A DNA stretch of 64,000 bases from Sacculina carcini (GCA_916048095.2 OU696582.1:720001-784000); one strand, 5' to 3'. Counted from the stretch's first letter, positions 41,198-53,443 are shown. Translations and numbers: made by a program. Notes: generated by a model from the sequence alone, not told the origin.

Positions 41198-41505
41198 CAG
41201 GGGTTCCCAAACTTTTTCGCTCCGCGACCCCCAGGACAGATCCGGAGGGCTCAATAATTCCCCAGTAAAAAAACAAGAGAAGTTAGAAGAACATATCTAT
41301 ACCAAATTATTATCACATTCAATACTTTAATGTCATCGTTATTGAATTTATTCGATAATACAAAGAAAAAACATCAAGTGTAAATAACATGGATTTTTTG
41401 CAAATTTTGACGGATGAGAATTTTTTTCAGGCGGCTTTCTCGGCCCTCTGAAGTGGCCTGGCGACCCCCCTAGGGTGTCGCAAACCCATCGGTGAAGAAC
41501 CTCTG
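41198..41505 (-). mobile_element. Non-autonomous hAT MITE (family B), second copy
   Basis: Inverted relative to 12284-12580: CAGGGGTTCCCAAAC at the left, GAAGAACCTCTG at the right. The interior shares ATTGAATTTATTCGATAATA and TTTTGACGGATG with that copy. Flanks ATACATAG and GTATATAG match 6/8. More diverged than the 12284 copy. Confidence 0.85.
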
Positions 41506-41828
41506 GTATATAGTTTAATTGATTCACCCGATCGGTCAGGCATTTCACACTTGACTGCATTTGTTCAATGTGTTAACCCAGTCGACCACACTTCCACGCG
41601 CACTATTGAACAGGCTCAGTAACAGACATTATAGGGGCGAGCTGGTGACGGAAACAGACACGCGATCAGTCTGTCATCAATAGAATTGCTTGTCACGACA
41701 ATTTACGTCATGCGAGACGTGATATCACGTCTCATCTTGCTGAAATTCACGTCCATGCTATGACAATTATCACTAGCTTTGTCAAAATTACAGATACTTT
41801 TTCGAATAATTTCCAATAAAGTCTAATG

Positions 41829-42155
41829 AATAATTCCTAAATAATCTAAATAATTCCTAAATAATCTAAATAATTCCTAAATAATCTAAATAATTCCTAA
41901 ATAATCTAAATAATTCCTAAATAATCTAAATAATTCCTAAATAATCTAAATAATTCCTAAATAATCTAAATAATTCCTAAATAATCTAAATTATTCCTAA
42001 ATAATCTAAATAATTCCTAAATAATCTAAATAATGCCTAAATAATCTAAATAATTCCTAAATAATCTAAATAATTCCTAAATAATCTAAATAATTCCTAA
42101 ATAATCTAAATAATTCCTAAATAATCTAAATAATTCCTAAATAATCTAAATAATT
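41829..42155. repeat. 20-bp tandem array, about 16 nearly identical units
   Basis: Unit ATAATCTAAATAATTCCTAA repeats with exact 20-bp register and only two or three substitutions (e.g. TTATTCC near 41990, AATGCC near 42033). The homogeneity implies recent amplification or ongoing homogenisation. Confidence 0.97.
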
Positions 42156-42409
42156 TCAAATACATACTTTTTTAAAATTGTTTATGCATCATTTTATATG
42201 AAACATGTTATTATTATAGGAAGTAATACAGACTTAATGTGTGGGACAATAATTATGCAAAATGCATCTATTTCAGTCTAGCAATTCAGAAAAACTGTGC
42301 AAGTTTCACACTGACGTCAAAATAGAACTTCTCAACAGTCAAAAACAGAGTTTTGAATTATAATTTGGGCGAAATTTTTACTGGTTATGGTTTCCTTTTC
42401 CTTTTCTTC

Positions 42410-42765
42410 CAATGTTCAGAAAGAAATCCTTTTCTTTCTATGCGCCCCGGGTCTACAATGATCTTCCTTCCTCAATCACTTCCTCTTCATCCCTCAGTAG
42501 ATATTCCTCCTCACTTCGTAAATATCTTCTTGCTAAATCTTTTGATCCCACTTCTCGCACTCTTACACCTTACGCTTCCATATGACTCTAATTTATAATT
42601 ACTTATGTATTTATTTATTTTCATTTTATTTATCTCCATGTTTTTCCTTTCTGTGAATTTTCTACTTCTGTTCTCACATCTTGATATCGTGTACTGTTGT
42701 TTTTCATTGTTGTCTCTTTCGCGCTTGTTTCTATGTGAGCGCTATACAAATACATTGTTGTTGTT
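42410..42765 (+). mobile_element. Probable 3' end of a non-LTR retrotransposon
   Basis: A pyrimidine-rich segment with decayed frames is followed by GTGAGCGCTATACAAATACA and (TTG)4. A GCGCTATA(C/T)AAAT block followed by a short TTG repeat is a common LINE 3'-terminal arrangement. No reverse transcriptase domain remains. Confidence 0.45.
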
Positions 42766-42770
42766 GTTTT

Positions 42771-44245
42771 AAACTCGGGAATCGATTCCGGTAGGAATTC
42801 TCGCCAGAAAGTATCCACTCTTATACAGCTTCTACGTATATGTTCATTACTAAGTTCGTCTTTACCTTACACGGGTGGAAAACAAAACCGACTGGGAATA
42901 TGTTGACCGATGCCACGCGCATGATCCCACAAGATCCATTGATCTCGGTGGATTGATCAGCAGGGGATATTCAATATTTCCTATCACGGTGACACAGAAG
43001 GCATGTGGTGAATTTTCTCACGAGAAAGTGTTGCATTGCATGTCGTTCGTGAATTGCATTTGTCAAAGGCAGAATTGATGTGTCGTCTGCACTGCACAGC
43101 CACAATGGAAGAGCAGCTTTGTGTCGTGAAAGACCACCAAATTGCATACAACCTCATTTTGACATAGCACTCAATCCATCTGTTCAAATCGGGCTGCATT
43201 TATACTGTATTTCTGATTCAGCGAGATTTTGTATGAAGCTCTGTCTGCGAGTGTTGCTGACAACAAACACTAACACTTGTAGAAATATATTTCAAAATGA
43301 ACTCAGATAAATATATTCGAATATTAAAAGGAATGTCTGTTTTTCAATAAAATGCGTATCCTGGGAGAATTATAAATTTTTGATCTAGCTTTATCAATCA
43401 TATTTTAATGAACAAGTCTTATTTTCACATATTAATAAATATACTGAAACATTTGACGACGACAGAGCAATAATATAAGCAATGTAATATTTATGAACAC
43501 AGTGAACTACATTAAATATTTTGTCTTACACGAATGCTTCTAATGTATATAAACACAACATGATTTTGCGCAAGAAAATGAAAACATTATGATACACAAT
43601 GGAGTATGGGAAATGTAAAGACAACTATCTCATAATATTAACAAAAAATTATACAAATATAATAAAACTTGCACGAAGATGACAGCCCAAATAGCGTCAT
43701 CATAAGTGTCTGTGATGAAATATCCGTGGTTGAAGCCATCTTCAGCAGTGAGAATGAACAACAGGCAAGAATTTCGCGAGTGAGGTACTGCACGACTTTG
43801 ATAGATCGCTACAGAATGTAATTTTTCAAATAACGTTTGTTTCCGTTCAGCGCTGCGATTTGTGCGCAAATAGTCTTGCCGCAGGTCGTGTTTTCCCAGA
43901 TATCTTGCAATTTGGTGGCAAATGTTAACTTTCCTCTTGTTTGCCTTGAGGAACTTGATATAATATTTGCAATGAATTGTTGAGTTTTCATGGTTTTGAG
44001 CACGAAGATTCAGTTTTCACCGACTAAAAAGACCCTCTGGGCTTGCAAGTGCGGAAATTGAATGAGCCACTTTTTCATTGGCTTCTGGAAAAAGCCATCA
44101 CACAACACAAAATCATCTTTTGATAAGAGCCAAATGAACTTTCACTTCTGCCGTCATATACTGGCACAGCGATTATTATCACGAAAATTGCGCCCCATCA
44201 GTGATGCAGCCACTTGCTTCCTCTCCGAAAAACAAACTATCATGC
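42771..44245. other. Intergenic, no gene recognised
   Basis: AT-rich unique DNA into which the piggyBac element inserted. Frames at 42875-43078 and 43630-44003 have no recognised motif. Confidence 0.4.
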
Positions 44246-44721
44246 TTAACCCATTAATGCCGAGAATTTCGAAATGTTAATTTTTTAGATTTTTTTCAAG
44301 AAATGTTATTTCTGGGGCACTTTCTGCATGTTCACGAAGTTTTGTAGAAAAAAAATGTTTTTAACAAGGTTTTTCAGACTGGCAACTATAGTTGCCACTC
44401 GGCAGTGGCATAGACAAAAAACAGTACATTCTTAAACTTTTTGAGCATCATTCAAAACACTGAGAAAAAAACATATAAGTGAGACTTATACTCAAAAACA
44501 TATTAATCTTATAACATTCCGAGTTTGATTAAATTAAAAATGTCACTATTATATTCAAACTTGGCTTCAAATGTTAGATACCATGTTACTGTAAAATATA
44601 AGCATTTACACATGAATGTTTATGAAGGTATATTTATTATATTTCAATGACAAAAATATGCATATATGTACACACACATAAATATATAATATATATACAC
44701 ATAATATATACATCATCACAC

Positions 44722-44723
<2 letters not shown>

Positions 44724-44816
<93 letters not shown>
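44724..44816. repeat. (AT)46 microsatellite inside the piggyBac element
   Basis: A pure AT run of about 93 bp at the junction where the transposase frame ends. Its presence next to an inverted segment marks the likely rearrangement point. Confidence 0.95.
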
Positions 44817-44818
<2 letters not shown>

Positions 44819-44819
<1 letters not shown>

Positions 44820-44976
44820 GTGAGATGGAAGGACATCAAAGCCGTCATAGTCATGAGTAATAAGCACGGTATAGAGCCAACAACAAAAATATACTGAACA
44901 AACGTCAAACAAAAACCGTTTTTGTTACTGATAACTGTGACAGCTTTGTTGTCCTTCCATCTCACTAAAGAGAGGT
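44819..44976. repeat. Imperfect inverted repeat derived from transposase
   Basis: Left arm about 44820-44877 and right arm about 44918-44976 are ~80% identical inverted copies. Both encode the same transposase block: LVRWKDIKAVIVMSNKHG on plus, LVRWKDNKAVTVISNKNG on minus. Around 40 bp separates them. A second, diverged copy therefore joined the element in opposite orientation. Confidence 0.82.
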
Positions 44977-46163
44977 CATCAACAAAAACTGAAGTGACAT
45001 AGACTCGGTTCTGCTTATTCACCATGCTGCTGTGCATCAAAGGTGAATCTTTCGGCACTCGATTTTCTCTGATAGTGCCTGTCCCTCCAATGCCCATCGT
45101 GGAAAGCTGCTCCAAAAGACGCACAGAAGACAAGAAGTTGTCAAATGTGACATGGTGACCAGGATTCAGTTGACATTTCGAAGCGAGTCCCAACACGACA
45201 TCTGCTGCTTGTCCAAGTCCGGAACTGTCCAATTGTGTCGCTGACCCACAATAAGGTTCCGAGTGAAGCATGAAACCGTCAGACGTACATATGCTCCACA
45301 GTTTGAAGCCGAATCGCACAGGTTTGCTCCTGATGCATTGCTTTGTAGGATGGTGGCCGCAGTAGGGTACCATACACTCATCAATAGAAAGTTCCTCCGG
45401 AGGTAAGATGAGCTTGTTATTTGTATTTGTGATTTCAAAAACCGGCCGAACTTTGTGATAGGAATCTGGTTTGTTCACACATATTTTGGAGTTGTCTGCA
45501 AGATGTAATCTTCGTAGTAGATGTGCCACCAGAGCGTTGAATACATCACCGTCTCGACGCCAATACAACCTCCTATTTGGGACACTTGAATATCCAGACA
45601 GTATCATGATGGACAAAGCTACTCGTATATTGCTTTCTGTGATAACGGATGTTTCAAGACCTTTTGGGTGGAGTATATAATGCTTTGTTCAACTAGATGG
45701 CCGATGAGCTCATCAGATAGGAACAAATTCAAGCATTGAGATGGAGTCTTGATTTTACCTCTCAAACCATCGATTGGTTTGGGCGCCATTGTGTCACAAA
45801 ATTGAGGCACTTTCTGGCCAAGTCTGCGTCTGCTATTTGTCCATCTTTTTTGGCTGTTTGTCCCTTTTTGGTATTTTTGGTCTTCGTTGTGTCGACGTGT
45901 CAGGCTGAGAGTGACTCGTTGAAGCCGTTGCACATGAAGATTCCACGTCATCTCTGTCTGTCATCAATTCAGCTGGGGCACACAAAATCCTTCGAGGCAA
46001 ATGATTTGGGTCTGAATTCGCTTCTCCGTCACTGGCATCATAATCTGCAGTCAGTATCTGCATCTGGGAGTTCACTTGGAGGCTGTAAAATTAGTATATG
46101 TAGGTGGTCGCTGCTGGCGTCTGCATCAGCTGGATCATCCAAGTTATCCAAAACTTCATTCAT
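44940..46163 (-). pseudogene. piggyBac transposase, frameshifted and 3'-truncated
   Basis: Reads from an acidic N-terminus (MNEVLDNLDDPADAD, 46163) through a Ser/Thr/Lys-rich linker and the N-terminal helical region (NLFLSDELIGHLVEQS) into the DDE_Tnp_1_7 catalytic core. Core motifs include ELSIDECMVPY (first Asp), a KLWSICTSDGF-type strand, HHVTFDNFLSSVRLLEQL (second Asp) and VRWKDNKAV (third Asp). The reading frame changes at least three times (near 46080, between 45833 and 45950, near 45650), and sequence after SNKNG is lost where an inverted segment and a TA repeat follow. Normal transposases have about 550-650 residues and a C-terminal Cys-rich domain, absent here. Not functional as read. 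Confidence 0.88.
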
Positions 46164-46704
46164 AGTACATCTGAAATGAATATTTTATTTGAAACATCTA
46201 TGTTTCAATTGTTAACATAAGGCAAATATATGTAGAGTCAGTTATTGAAACATAGAGCTGATAAATCTCTTTTTAAATCTTGAGAACTTTCCATATGACA
46301 ATATTTTGTACACGTAAGTGCCGAGTGGCAACTATAGTTGCCACTCTCCGAAAACACTGATTTATTATCTAATTATATTAAAAAATTGCAAATATATGTA
46401 CATATTTGGAAAGATCAAGCTTCACTCTAAAAGATGAGACAAAAAAACAAAACAAATTCGCATTTAGTAGGAAATCACATGCCTCTGATCAATGCGCTGT
46501 TCAGCCATGTCGGACACTCACTGAATAATCTCGCATGTGTGGATTGCTCGCTGCGTAGAACGTGTCTTATCTCATCGTAAGAGAAAGAGGAGATTCTCCC
46601 CTTTCGAACGGTGGTCGTTGGTAAACAAATGTCTGTTTGATTTAGATTATAGAGAGCTTGTTTTTGGTGGCAACTATAGTTGCCACTCGGCATTAATGGG
46701 TTAA

Positions 46705-47689
46705 TAAACTTCCGAAAAATTTTCTGTGCCAAAAAATTGTTGTCAAACGTTCTATCTAACCAGAAAATCGTAGTAAAAGTACGGGTATTTTGAAGAGAAC
46801 ATTTCAAGAAGCGCTCAGTTTTGATATTGACTGTTAGTGGTCATCGCTTTTGTGCCTACTCATTCATTGTCGATTGTCTTTCATTCTATCGACATCTCGT
46901 GACGTGTAAACGACACCGTGTTCGATCGATCGTCCTAGATCGAAAATCAATGGTGCATTAAAGTATGATGGCAGAGACTATTCCATACACACGCGGCTAT
47001 TCTATGCTGCCACCTCCTTCGATCGTTAGGTGCTTGTTTTTGAACAGCTATAGAGAACTTAGCTCAGCCAGCGAATTGCTGAAACGGACACTAAAAGAAA
47101 GCACATTATTCGCTTGAAATGTTAGAATCATACGTTCAAATAAAAGCTGTCGGTTTTATGCACTGACAGACAACTCACAGTTATAAGATTCCGCATAATT
47201 GCAGCCACAATTGTCTTTTTTTATTGGTTTGTTGTAGAATTTGTATTGATTAGTATATGACAAATGCATATGCTACAGAGAAGATGGAGTTTGTGTTTCA
47301 CGACAGCGACACCCGGCTGTCGTGTCATTACGTTCACAAAAGTGCGAAGACACCGGCCGAGCTGATGTGTGATAGGATTTGCCATCGACACGCACCAAGA
47401 TCTGCAAAAGCCGCCGCCTCTTCCTGCAACTTGCAAGTGGCTCAAGAGGCGACTGGATCAGATCAGATGTAGACGACAAAGCACATGCTGGCGACAGCAC
47501 ATTGTCGAGAGCTTCATACACACGCACACACGCACAATAGTCACAGAACGATGACACGACAAGATGCAGACAAAGACATGTCCGTCTGACTGACACACAC
47601 GCACACACCGTGCTGACATAACACGAAACGGGAGGAGATCTGCCCCAATAATACATTGTATTATGTGCTCTTTTTGTGAGCGAGACATT

Positions 47690-47738
<49 letters not shown>

Positions 47739-48151
47739 CGTGTGTGCAAGAATCAATTGCAGGCGTAGCACGACAGTTGCACGTTCAGTCGCTAGTGATG
47801 GAGGTCCGTCAGCTGCTGCTGCTGTTGCTTTTGTTGTTTGATCTGATTAAAAAAGCGACGACAAATCCGATCTGTTGTCTGCGCGTGTACAGGATATCAC
47901 TGATTGCTTCCAGCAAAACATCCACTCACACGCACATAAATGGAAAGAGACTAATACATGGACTCTACAATTTGCAACATATATATATATATATATATAT
48001 ATATTCTATTCTCTTCAAGTCATATATCCTGCAGATATATCTATTCTACAATGTGCAATAAATGTGTCGTTCAAGAACCAATTTGTAGTGAATTATTTTT
48101 AACATAGAATGGAGCGAAATGGCGGATGATAATTCACCAATATGAACGTAA
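46705..48151. other. Intergenic; (TG)21 at 47692-47734, (TA)n at 47981-48004
   Basis: No gene recognised. A GC-balanced island at 47240-47475 (around CGACACCCGGCTGTCGTGTC) stays open on both strands and could be either an unrecognised exon or a regulatory block. Confidence 0.4.
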
Positions 48152-48475
48152 ATCCTGGGGGTATGAATATGCAATTATACCTCCCGAGAATGCATTGGGT
48201 ATATTATCAAAATCAGCATAGCAAAGAAATAACAATACAAGACCAATGTGTGTATGTCATTATATGCAATATATTTTTCATTGAGGTTTGTGCGTTGTTA
48301 TTGACTAGGCATAAAATGCTTGAGGGTCTCATGTAATTGGGTATATTATCTTATCTTATATTATTGTAATTGGGTATATTATTATAAAAATTCACCCACT
48401 GAGTGAAATTTGAACACTAATGCATGATGGCTGTCATCCCTCCCTCAAGCCTCGATACAAATCTACACCTTGTCA
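48152..48475. mobile_element. Family D repeat, second copy (left end truncated)
   Basis: Same order of blocks as 39428-39759: GGTATGAATATGCAATTA, ATCAAAATCAGCAT, ATATGCAATATA, AACACTAATGCATGATGGCT, CCTCGATACAAATCTACACC. The left terminus is missing. Confidence 0.65.
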
Positions 48476-49344
48476 AATGTAGGCAACACTATATAACTCA
48501 CTAGAATATTAATTAAACCAATACAAAACACACTGATTCAGATGCGGATTAACAAGATATACTATTATATATATTCATAATGTTATTGTATTCTGCGATT
48601 TCAGCTGACGTTGCATTCATAGCATTGTTGGGACACATTACATTTAATTATTGATCTCATCTAACCTCTAACCCTAATCTAACCTAAATCTAACCTTGAT
48701 CAAAATCAGCTTGGATAATCTAGGATATATCAAGTTGTTTTATATGTGCATTAAACATTACATTACTACCATAAGGAATATTAACCCAATCTGCGTAAAT
48801 AATTACACACAGCTGACTAACAACAATAAAACTGTTGACTTATTTTAAAAAATACGCGACCACGTGCATATAATCTTTGTCGCACCTACACGGAGATGAG
48901 AATAGAATCAGGAGTACAGACGGCAGGCCACATCAGTGTGTCATCAATGGCACAACACACACACACATGTATGCCATGTGCTGGCTTGTTAGTGCCAGTA
49001 AGGGCTCATTTGTGCACCTCGAGAATGCGGTATTTACGCGTGAGCACGATATTAACAAGCTTTGCGCGTGCACGTGTAAGTCAGGTGTGTATGTGTGTGG
49101 GTGTGGGTGTATTTGTGCCGGTGTTATTATGCGAGCATTCTTGTCAGAGTTGAGTGTTGGCGTGTGGTGGAGGAACAGAAGGGAGACACCCTCATGTCAA
49201 CTTGGCTACAATCAACGACCACAGCATTTGGCTCGCGCAAGAATTGCTCGCGAGCCACAAATGCCAGCGACACACACACACAGACTCACCATACACAAGA
49301 CAGCTTGGTCTTCTGCGCAGACAATCAGACGTCCCACTGCTGGT

Positions 49345-49528
49345 CACTGGCGGATATAGAGGGGGGCTCGGGGGGGCTGAACAATGAGGGACCCCCAAAA
49401 AAATGTTTCCATCAACTCCTCATAACCAAAAAAAATAAAGAAACATATATTTATGTAGAATTTGTTGATATAAGCATAGCAAGATATAAGCAAGCCCCTC
49501 CCAAAATTTCACCCTGGTTGCGCCACTG
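49345..49528 (+). mobile_element. Family A hAT-like MITE
   Basis: Ends CACTGGCGGATATAGAGG and CCCTGGTTGCGCCACTG. The interior keeps ATGTTTCCATCAACTCCT and GTTGATATAAGCAT as in the 5254 copy. Flanks CTGCTGGT and TTATTGGT match 5/8. Confidence 0.75.
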
Positions 49529-50556
49529 TTATTGGTAGAATGTGCATGTGAGTGAGAGCCTGCGATTTGCGAGCCACCAATAGTGGTAGCTGATTGGCTG
49601 GTTGGCAGATTGCCAGGGGCAAGCTCAGCTGACACGCACTTGTGATCCTGCCAAATAAAATCCAAGTGTCATCTCCCCGCGCATGTTCTGTCACTGACCA
49701 AATCATGTAGATTCTAAATAATGATTCTGAACAAATGCAAATATCAGTTATATATTATATAAATGAGCGATAAATGATACATTATATAAGTTATATATTC
49801 AAAACAAACTCATAAAAAGCACAAATAAATTAGGATAACATTTGAGCGTGTCTGTAGCAGATGAAATAACACAAAAATGGAGACGAAAATCTCCATGAAC
49901 GCAAACACTGAAACGAATGATATATCAGCTAAAAAATATAGAATGATAAACTTCCATGAAAACTGATTAAATGTTTGACAATGTAAAACAAGAAAAATCA
50001 AGCAAATCAATTCATATAAAATGAAATAAAATCATGTCAAGAAAATAAAATCACTACATATTTAGTTAGCAAATTTATCTTATTACTGATAAATTTTAAC
50101 ACAAAAGTTTTTTATTATTCGTCTTGATAAGCATATTTGTAAAAATACAGCCAAAAATTATTGGCGGAGTTCATGGACCGCTTTCAGGTCTAGGCTAGAG
50201 GTGTAAGGATTCAAGAACATTAAAAACGCGAATTTATTAAAAATGCTTAAAAACGCACAAAAACGTTTCTATATATTTTATAGATTTTAGGTTAGGTTAG
50301 GACTGAAAGAAATTCGTTAAATCAAATTTTCTAAATCTAAATGTTCTTGATTCCAGACACCTATAGCTCCAACCCCGCTAACAAACTTCGATTAGGAAAA
50401 ATCATGACTTAATTGTGTTTTTCTTGTTTGCTGACGTAAAACGTGAACACTGAATATGCTTCATTTAAGCAAGCAACAAAATAGCAGAATGAGTGATGAA
50501 ATCTCTGACTTCACAATTTCACGACGTATAAATTGCATTTTTTCCGGTTTCAATAA

Positions 50557-50662
50557 GTAGCGGATCCAGAGTGCAATTTTTGGGGGGTTTGAATTATGTA
50601 TGAGTGACCAGGTAGCGTGTGAAGGTCATGACTTGCGACATTTTCCAATGGTATAAATGCAC

Positions 50663-50693
<31 letters not shown>

Positions 50694-50790
50694 ATAATGT
50701 GCGAATATGATTTACGATAATGCTTATATCAACAAACTCCACAAAAATAGATTTTTACTTGACCTCTTTCAGTGAGTATCAATAGATTAG
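50557..50790 (-). mobile_element. Family A hAT-like MITE, inverted, decayed
   Basis: AGTAGCGGATCCAGAGTGCA at the left equals the inverted right end of the 5254 copy. TTATATCAACAAACTCCAC and AGATTTTTACTTGACC match the interior inverted. The other terminus is not recognisable. A CA tract has expanded inside. Confidence 0.65.
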
Positions 50791-51577
50791 GTGCTGAATA
50801 TGAAAATTATAAGCCGATTTTGGTGGAAATTACACACAAACACACACACATAGAATGAACGTGATATATTGGTGACATGTTCGTACGTTGAATCCGAATG
50901 TCCTTACGAAATAAACTAAACGCTAGGTACAATTTGAATAATAATCGTGTTTACATGTCCAAATATAATCTAACATAGTGTCAAATCTTGTTGTATACAT
51001 TCAATGTTTTGAATAACATGTTCGAATGAAACTTAACAATGTTGAAAACAGATCCAAAACAAGCTAGACTAAACACACAACAAGAAAGTACAAAATATGT
51101 TAAAAATAACTAATTAACCGCTTTAAATCAAATTAATACAAATATAAAAAACAATTTACATCATAATAGCAGCATTGATATAAAATGACAAATGCCACGT
51201 TTTTCTCACCAACACTCAGACCGAAACACACAGCCGAAAACCCATAAAATCAGAACACAACAATAGAAACACTCGGAGCGCATAAAAGCTGACAAACACG
51301 ACTCAAGCAGAATTGTGGACGTGACACAAACCCACAACGTCAATAAGAACACAACAATGTAACTCAGTACATTGAAACTTTTATGCGGATCTGACTCAAG
51401 AATTCGGACACCAATAAATTCAAACCACAAAAGAGTAAATCATGCTAAAATTGAGATACATTGCACACGACAAATTGCAATGATTTAAAACAAATGTAAA
51501 AACACAAACATTTCTTCAAGAGTGACGAGTAGAAAGAACATACACATGTTCATATATAAACACGCATCCATTTCAAA

Positions 51578-51627
<50 letters not shown>

Positions 51628-51805
51628 GTGCAACCACAAGTGACATCACACTGAATATATATATGACCGACTTGAATTAAACGTCAATTAACCCCCAGTA
51701 AACATGGACGGCATTAAATGAATAAAACTCATATTTGACCCGCATTAGGACAACATAGACTGTTAGGGGAAAGTTACATCATCCTGGTCTCGGTGACATC
51801 TGCAA

Positions 51806-53443
51806 TCAGCACGGCTGCGGAAGCTGCCAGCCTCCAGTAAGCTTCTCAATCTGCTCGGCAGCTGATAGCAGAAGATGATCGCATCTCTCGCCGGCCACCA
51901 GCTGCACCCCGAGAGGCAGACGCGAGGGTGGCGGCGATAATCCCAACGGCAGCTGCACGACGGGCAATTGCAACACGTTGAACACGGCCGTGTATGCAAA
52001 GTTGCAGCTCTTGAAGAGCGGTTGGTTGTGGTAGGGCGCCACGGTGGGGTGGGACGGATAGAGGAGCAAGCTGGAGGAAGAGAGAAGCTGGTTGAGTTGC
52101 TGGCGTAGTTGGTCACACATGGTAGTGTAGGTGGGATCAACGACCAGCGTTTTCTCGATGGCCGCCAAACTCAGACCGGCCAGTGTGTGTTTGGAGCAGC
52201 GCAGGCACCAGCGAGCCATCTCAAGCAGCAAAGAGATGCTGGCGCCAGGAGGTCCATTACCACTGCCATCATCGGCCAGTTCCTGGGCGAATGAAGGAGC
52301 CTCTGTGACCGTGTGCATTTTGTTGGTCCACATTTGCAGCTGGTGAAATAAGGCGGGCACTCGCAGGCGCTGAACACACACGCCATGTTCGGTGCGCAAC
52401 AGATCGACCAGTCGCGATATGGCAGCGCGCAACTCAACGCTAACTGGCGAACACAGCGGGAAACCGCAGTCCTCATCGACGTAGAATATTTTCACCGAGC
52501 TGAGCGTGACGTGGTCGGACAGGCGTAGCAGACGAATGTTGTCGCCGGCAAGCACGTGCATCATGGCTCGCAGGTCCTCGGCGTGACGACTCATCGGGCC
52601 AGTGACTTGGAACGTGTTGAGCATGCCGCAGGGCACAGGGATCTGGCCCTCGTTGGAGACGATATCACTGCTTGGCTTGAGACCGTGAATGCCGTTGAAA
52701 AAGCACGGCATTCGTATGGAGCCGCCTATATCGGAGCCGACGCCCATCGGCGAGCCGGCAGCGGCCAGCAAGCACGCCTCACCTCCACTACTGCCGCCCA
52801 CAATACGCGTCGTGCAGTAGGGATTGTTCGAGCGGCCGAATACGGTGTTGCAAGTGTCCCACCACATGCACAGCTCGGGCACGTTTGTGTGTGCCAGCAG
52901 AATGGCCCCGGCCGCCCGCAGAAGCGCTACGACGGGGGCGTCACGTGTGGCTACACAACGACGCCGTGACCACAGACCTGCAGTGTGCAACATGCCTTGC
53001 ACGGCCACCGAGTCCTTGGTGGAGAACGGCACGCCGAGAAGCGGGCGATCGACTGCCAATTGCTGTTGTGAGCGCGAATCGCTTGCAAGCATTCGGTCAA
53101 CGCAACGAGCTTCCTCAAGAGCCTCGCTACAGCGTAGTTCAGTTACGCAGTTGAGAATAGGGTTGATCTCGCGGATTCGCTCAATGAAAGCGGACACAAC
53201 ATTCTCGCTACTAACTTGACGAGCTCGAATCATGTGCGCTAATTGCGTGCCGCTTTTCATCAGCAAATCATTCTTAATTGGCGGCAAGCACTGGGTGGTA
53301 CTGCCGTAAATCAACGGGAAAATAACATCGGAGAAAATTCCAAGGAAACGATACATCAAAGCGAGTAACTTACCAACTATGATTTGCAGCCATGAATAAC
53401 GTACAGCTCTAGGAAAATCCAACACGAGATACGCACCCTCCAT
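51806..53443 (-). CDS. FAAH2-like: Fatty-acid amide hydrolase 2-like amidase, single exon
   Basis: 545 aa amidase-signature serine hydrolase. A hydrophobic N-terminal stretch (about 18-46) may anchor it to membranes, as in FAAH/FAAH2. The Ser-cisSer-Lys triad is complete: Lys143 (FSTKDS), cis-Ser218 (GGSSGGE) and nucleophile Ser242 (GSDIGGSIRMP). The spacing is that of rat FAAH (142/217/241). The C-terminal part keeps PVVQLPLGLS and PLGVQLVAGE. The family hydrolyses N-acylethanolamines and primary fatty amides to fatty acids. The start at 53443 (GGAAAATGG) is preferred because no upstream in-frame ATG was seen. An AG (CAAACAG) lies just before it, so a 5' UTR splice acceptor is possible. No intron interrupts the coding region, unlike vertebrate FAAH genes. 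Confidence 0.92.
   Translation of the reverse strand: MEGAYLVLDFPRAVRYSWLQIIVGKLLALMYRFLGIFSDVIFPLIYGSTTQCLPPIKNDLLMKSGTQLAHMIRARQVSSENVVSAFIERIREINPILNCVTELRCSEALEEARCVDRMLASDSRSQQQLAVDRPLLGVPFSTKDSVAVQGMLHTAGLWSRRRCVATRDAPVVALLRAAGAILLAHTNVPELCMWWDTCNTVFGRSNNPYCTTRIVGGSSGGEACLLAAAGSPMGVGSDIGGSIRMPCFFNGIHGLKPSSDIVSNEGQIPVPCGMLNTFQVTGPMSRHAEDLRAMMHVLAGDNIRLLRLSDHVTLSSVKIFYVDEDCGFPLCSPVSVELRAAISRLVDLLRTEHGVCVQRLRVPALFHQLQMWTNKMHTVTEAPSFAQELADDGSGNGPPGASISLLLEMARWCLRCSKHTLAGLSLAAIEKTLVVDPTYTTMCDQLRQQLNQLLSSSSLLLYPSHPTVAPYHNQPLFKSCNFAYTAVFNVLQLPVVQLPLGLSPPPSRLPLGVQLVAGERCDHLLLSAAEQIEKLTGGWQLPQPC

Larger units (their letters stand above)
44250..46700 (-). mobile_element. piggyBac element, 2,451 bp, bounded by TTAA
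   Basis: Left TTAA (44246-44249) plus CCCATTAATGCCGAG, and right CTCGGCATTAATGGG plus TTAA (46701-46704), give a perfect 15-bp terminal inverted repeat with the diagnostic TTAA duplication. Inside are three perfect palindromes on GGCAACTATAGTTGCC: 44381-44396, 46323-46346 (24 bp) and 46667-46686 (20 bp). The last one directly abuts the right terminal repeat. The element carries a broken transposase, a (TA)n tract and an internal inverted segment. Perfect ends next to a broken gene suggest mobilisation in trans or a rapidly decayed copy. Confidence 0.93.
48476..51805. other. AT-rich intergenic region with two family A MITEs
   Basis: No gene recognised. Contains a degenerate CTAACC run (48660-48700), CA tracts (50668-50693; 51579-51623, 22 units) and 49800-51500 of strongly AT-rich DNA. 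This separates the piggyBac area from the FAAH-like gene. Confidence 0.5.

Noticed and set aside
44606-44816. YIYIYI C-terminal extension of the transposase
   Set aside because: Read-through into the (AT)n tract; not part of the protein family.
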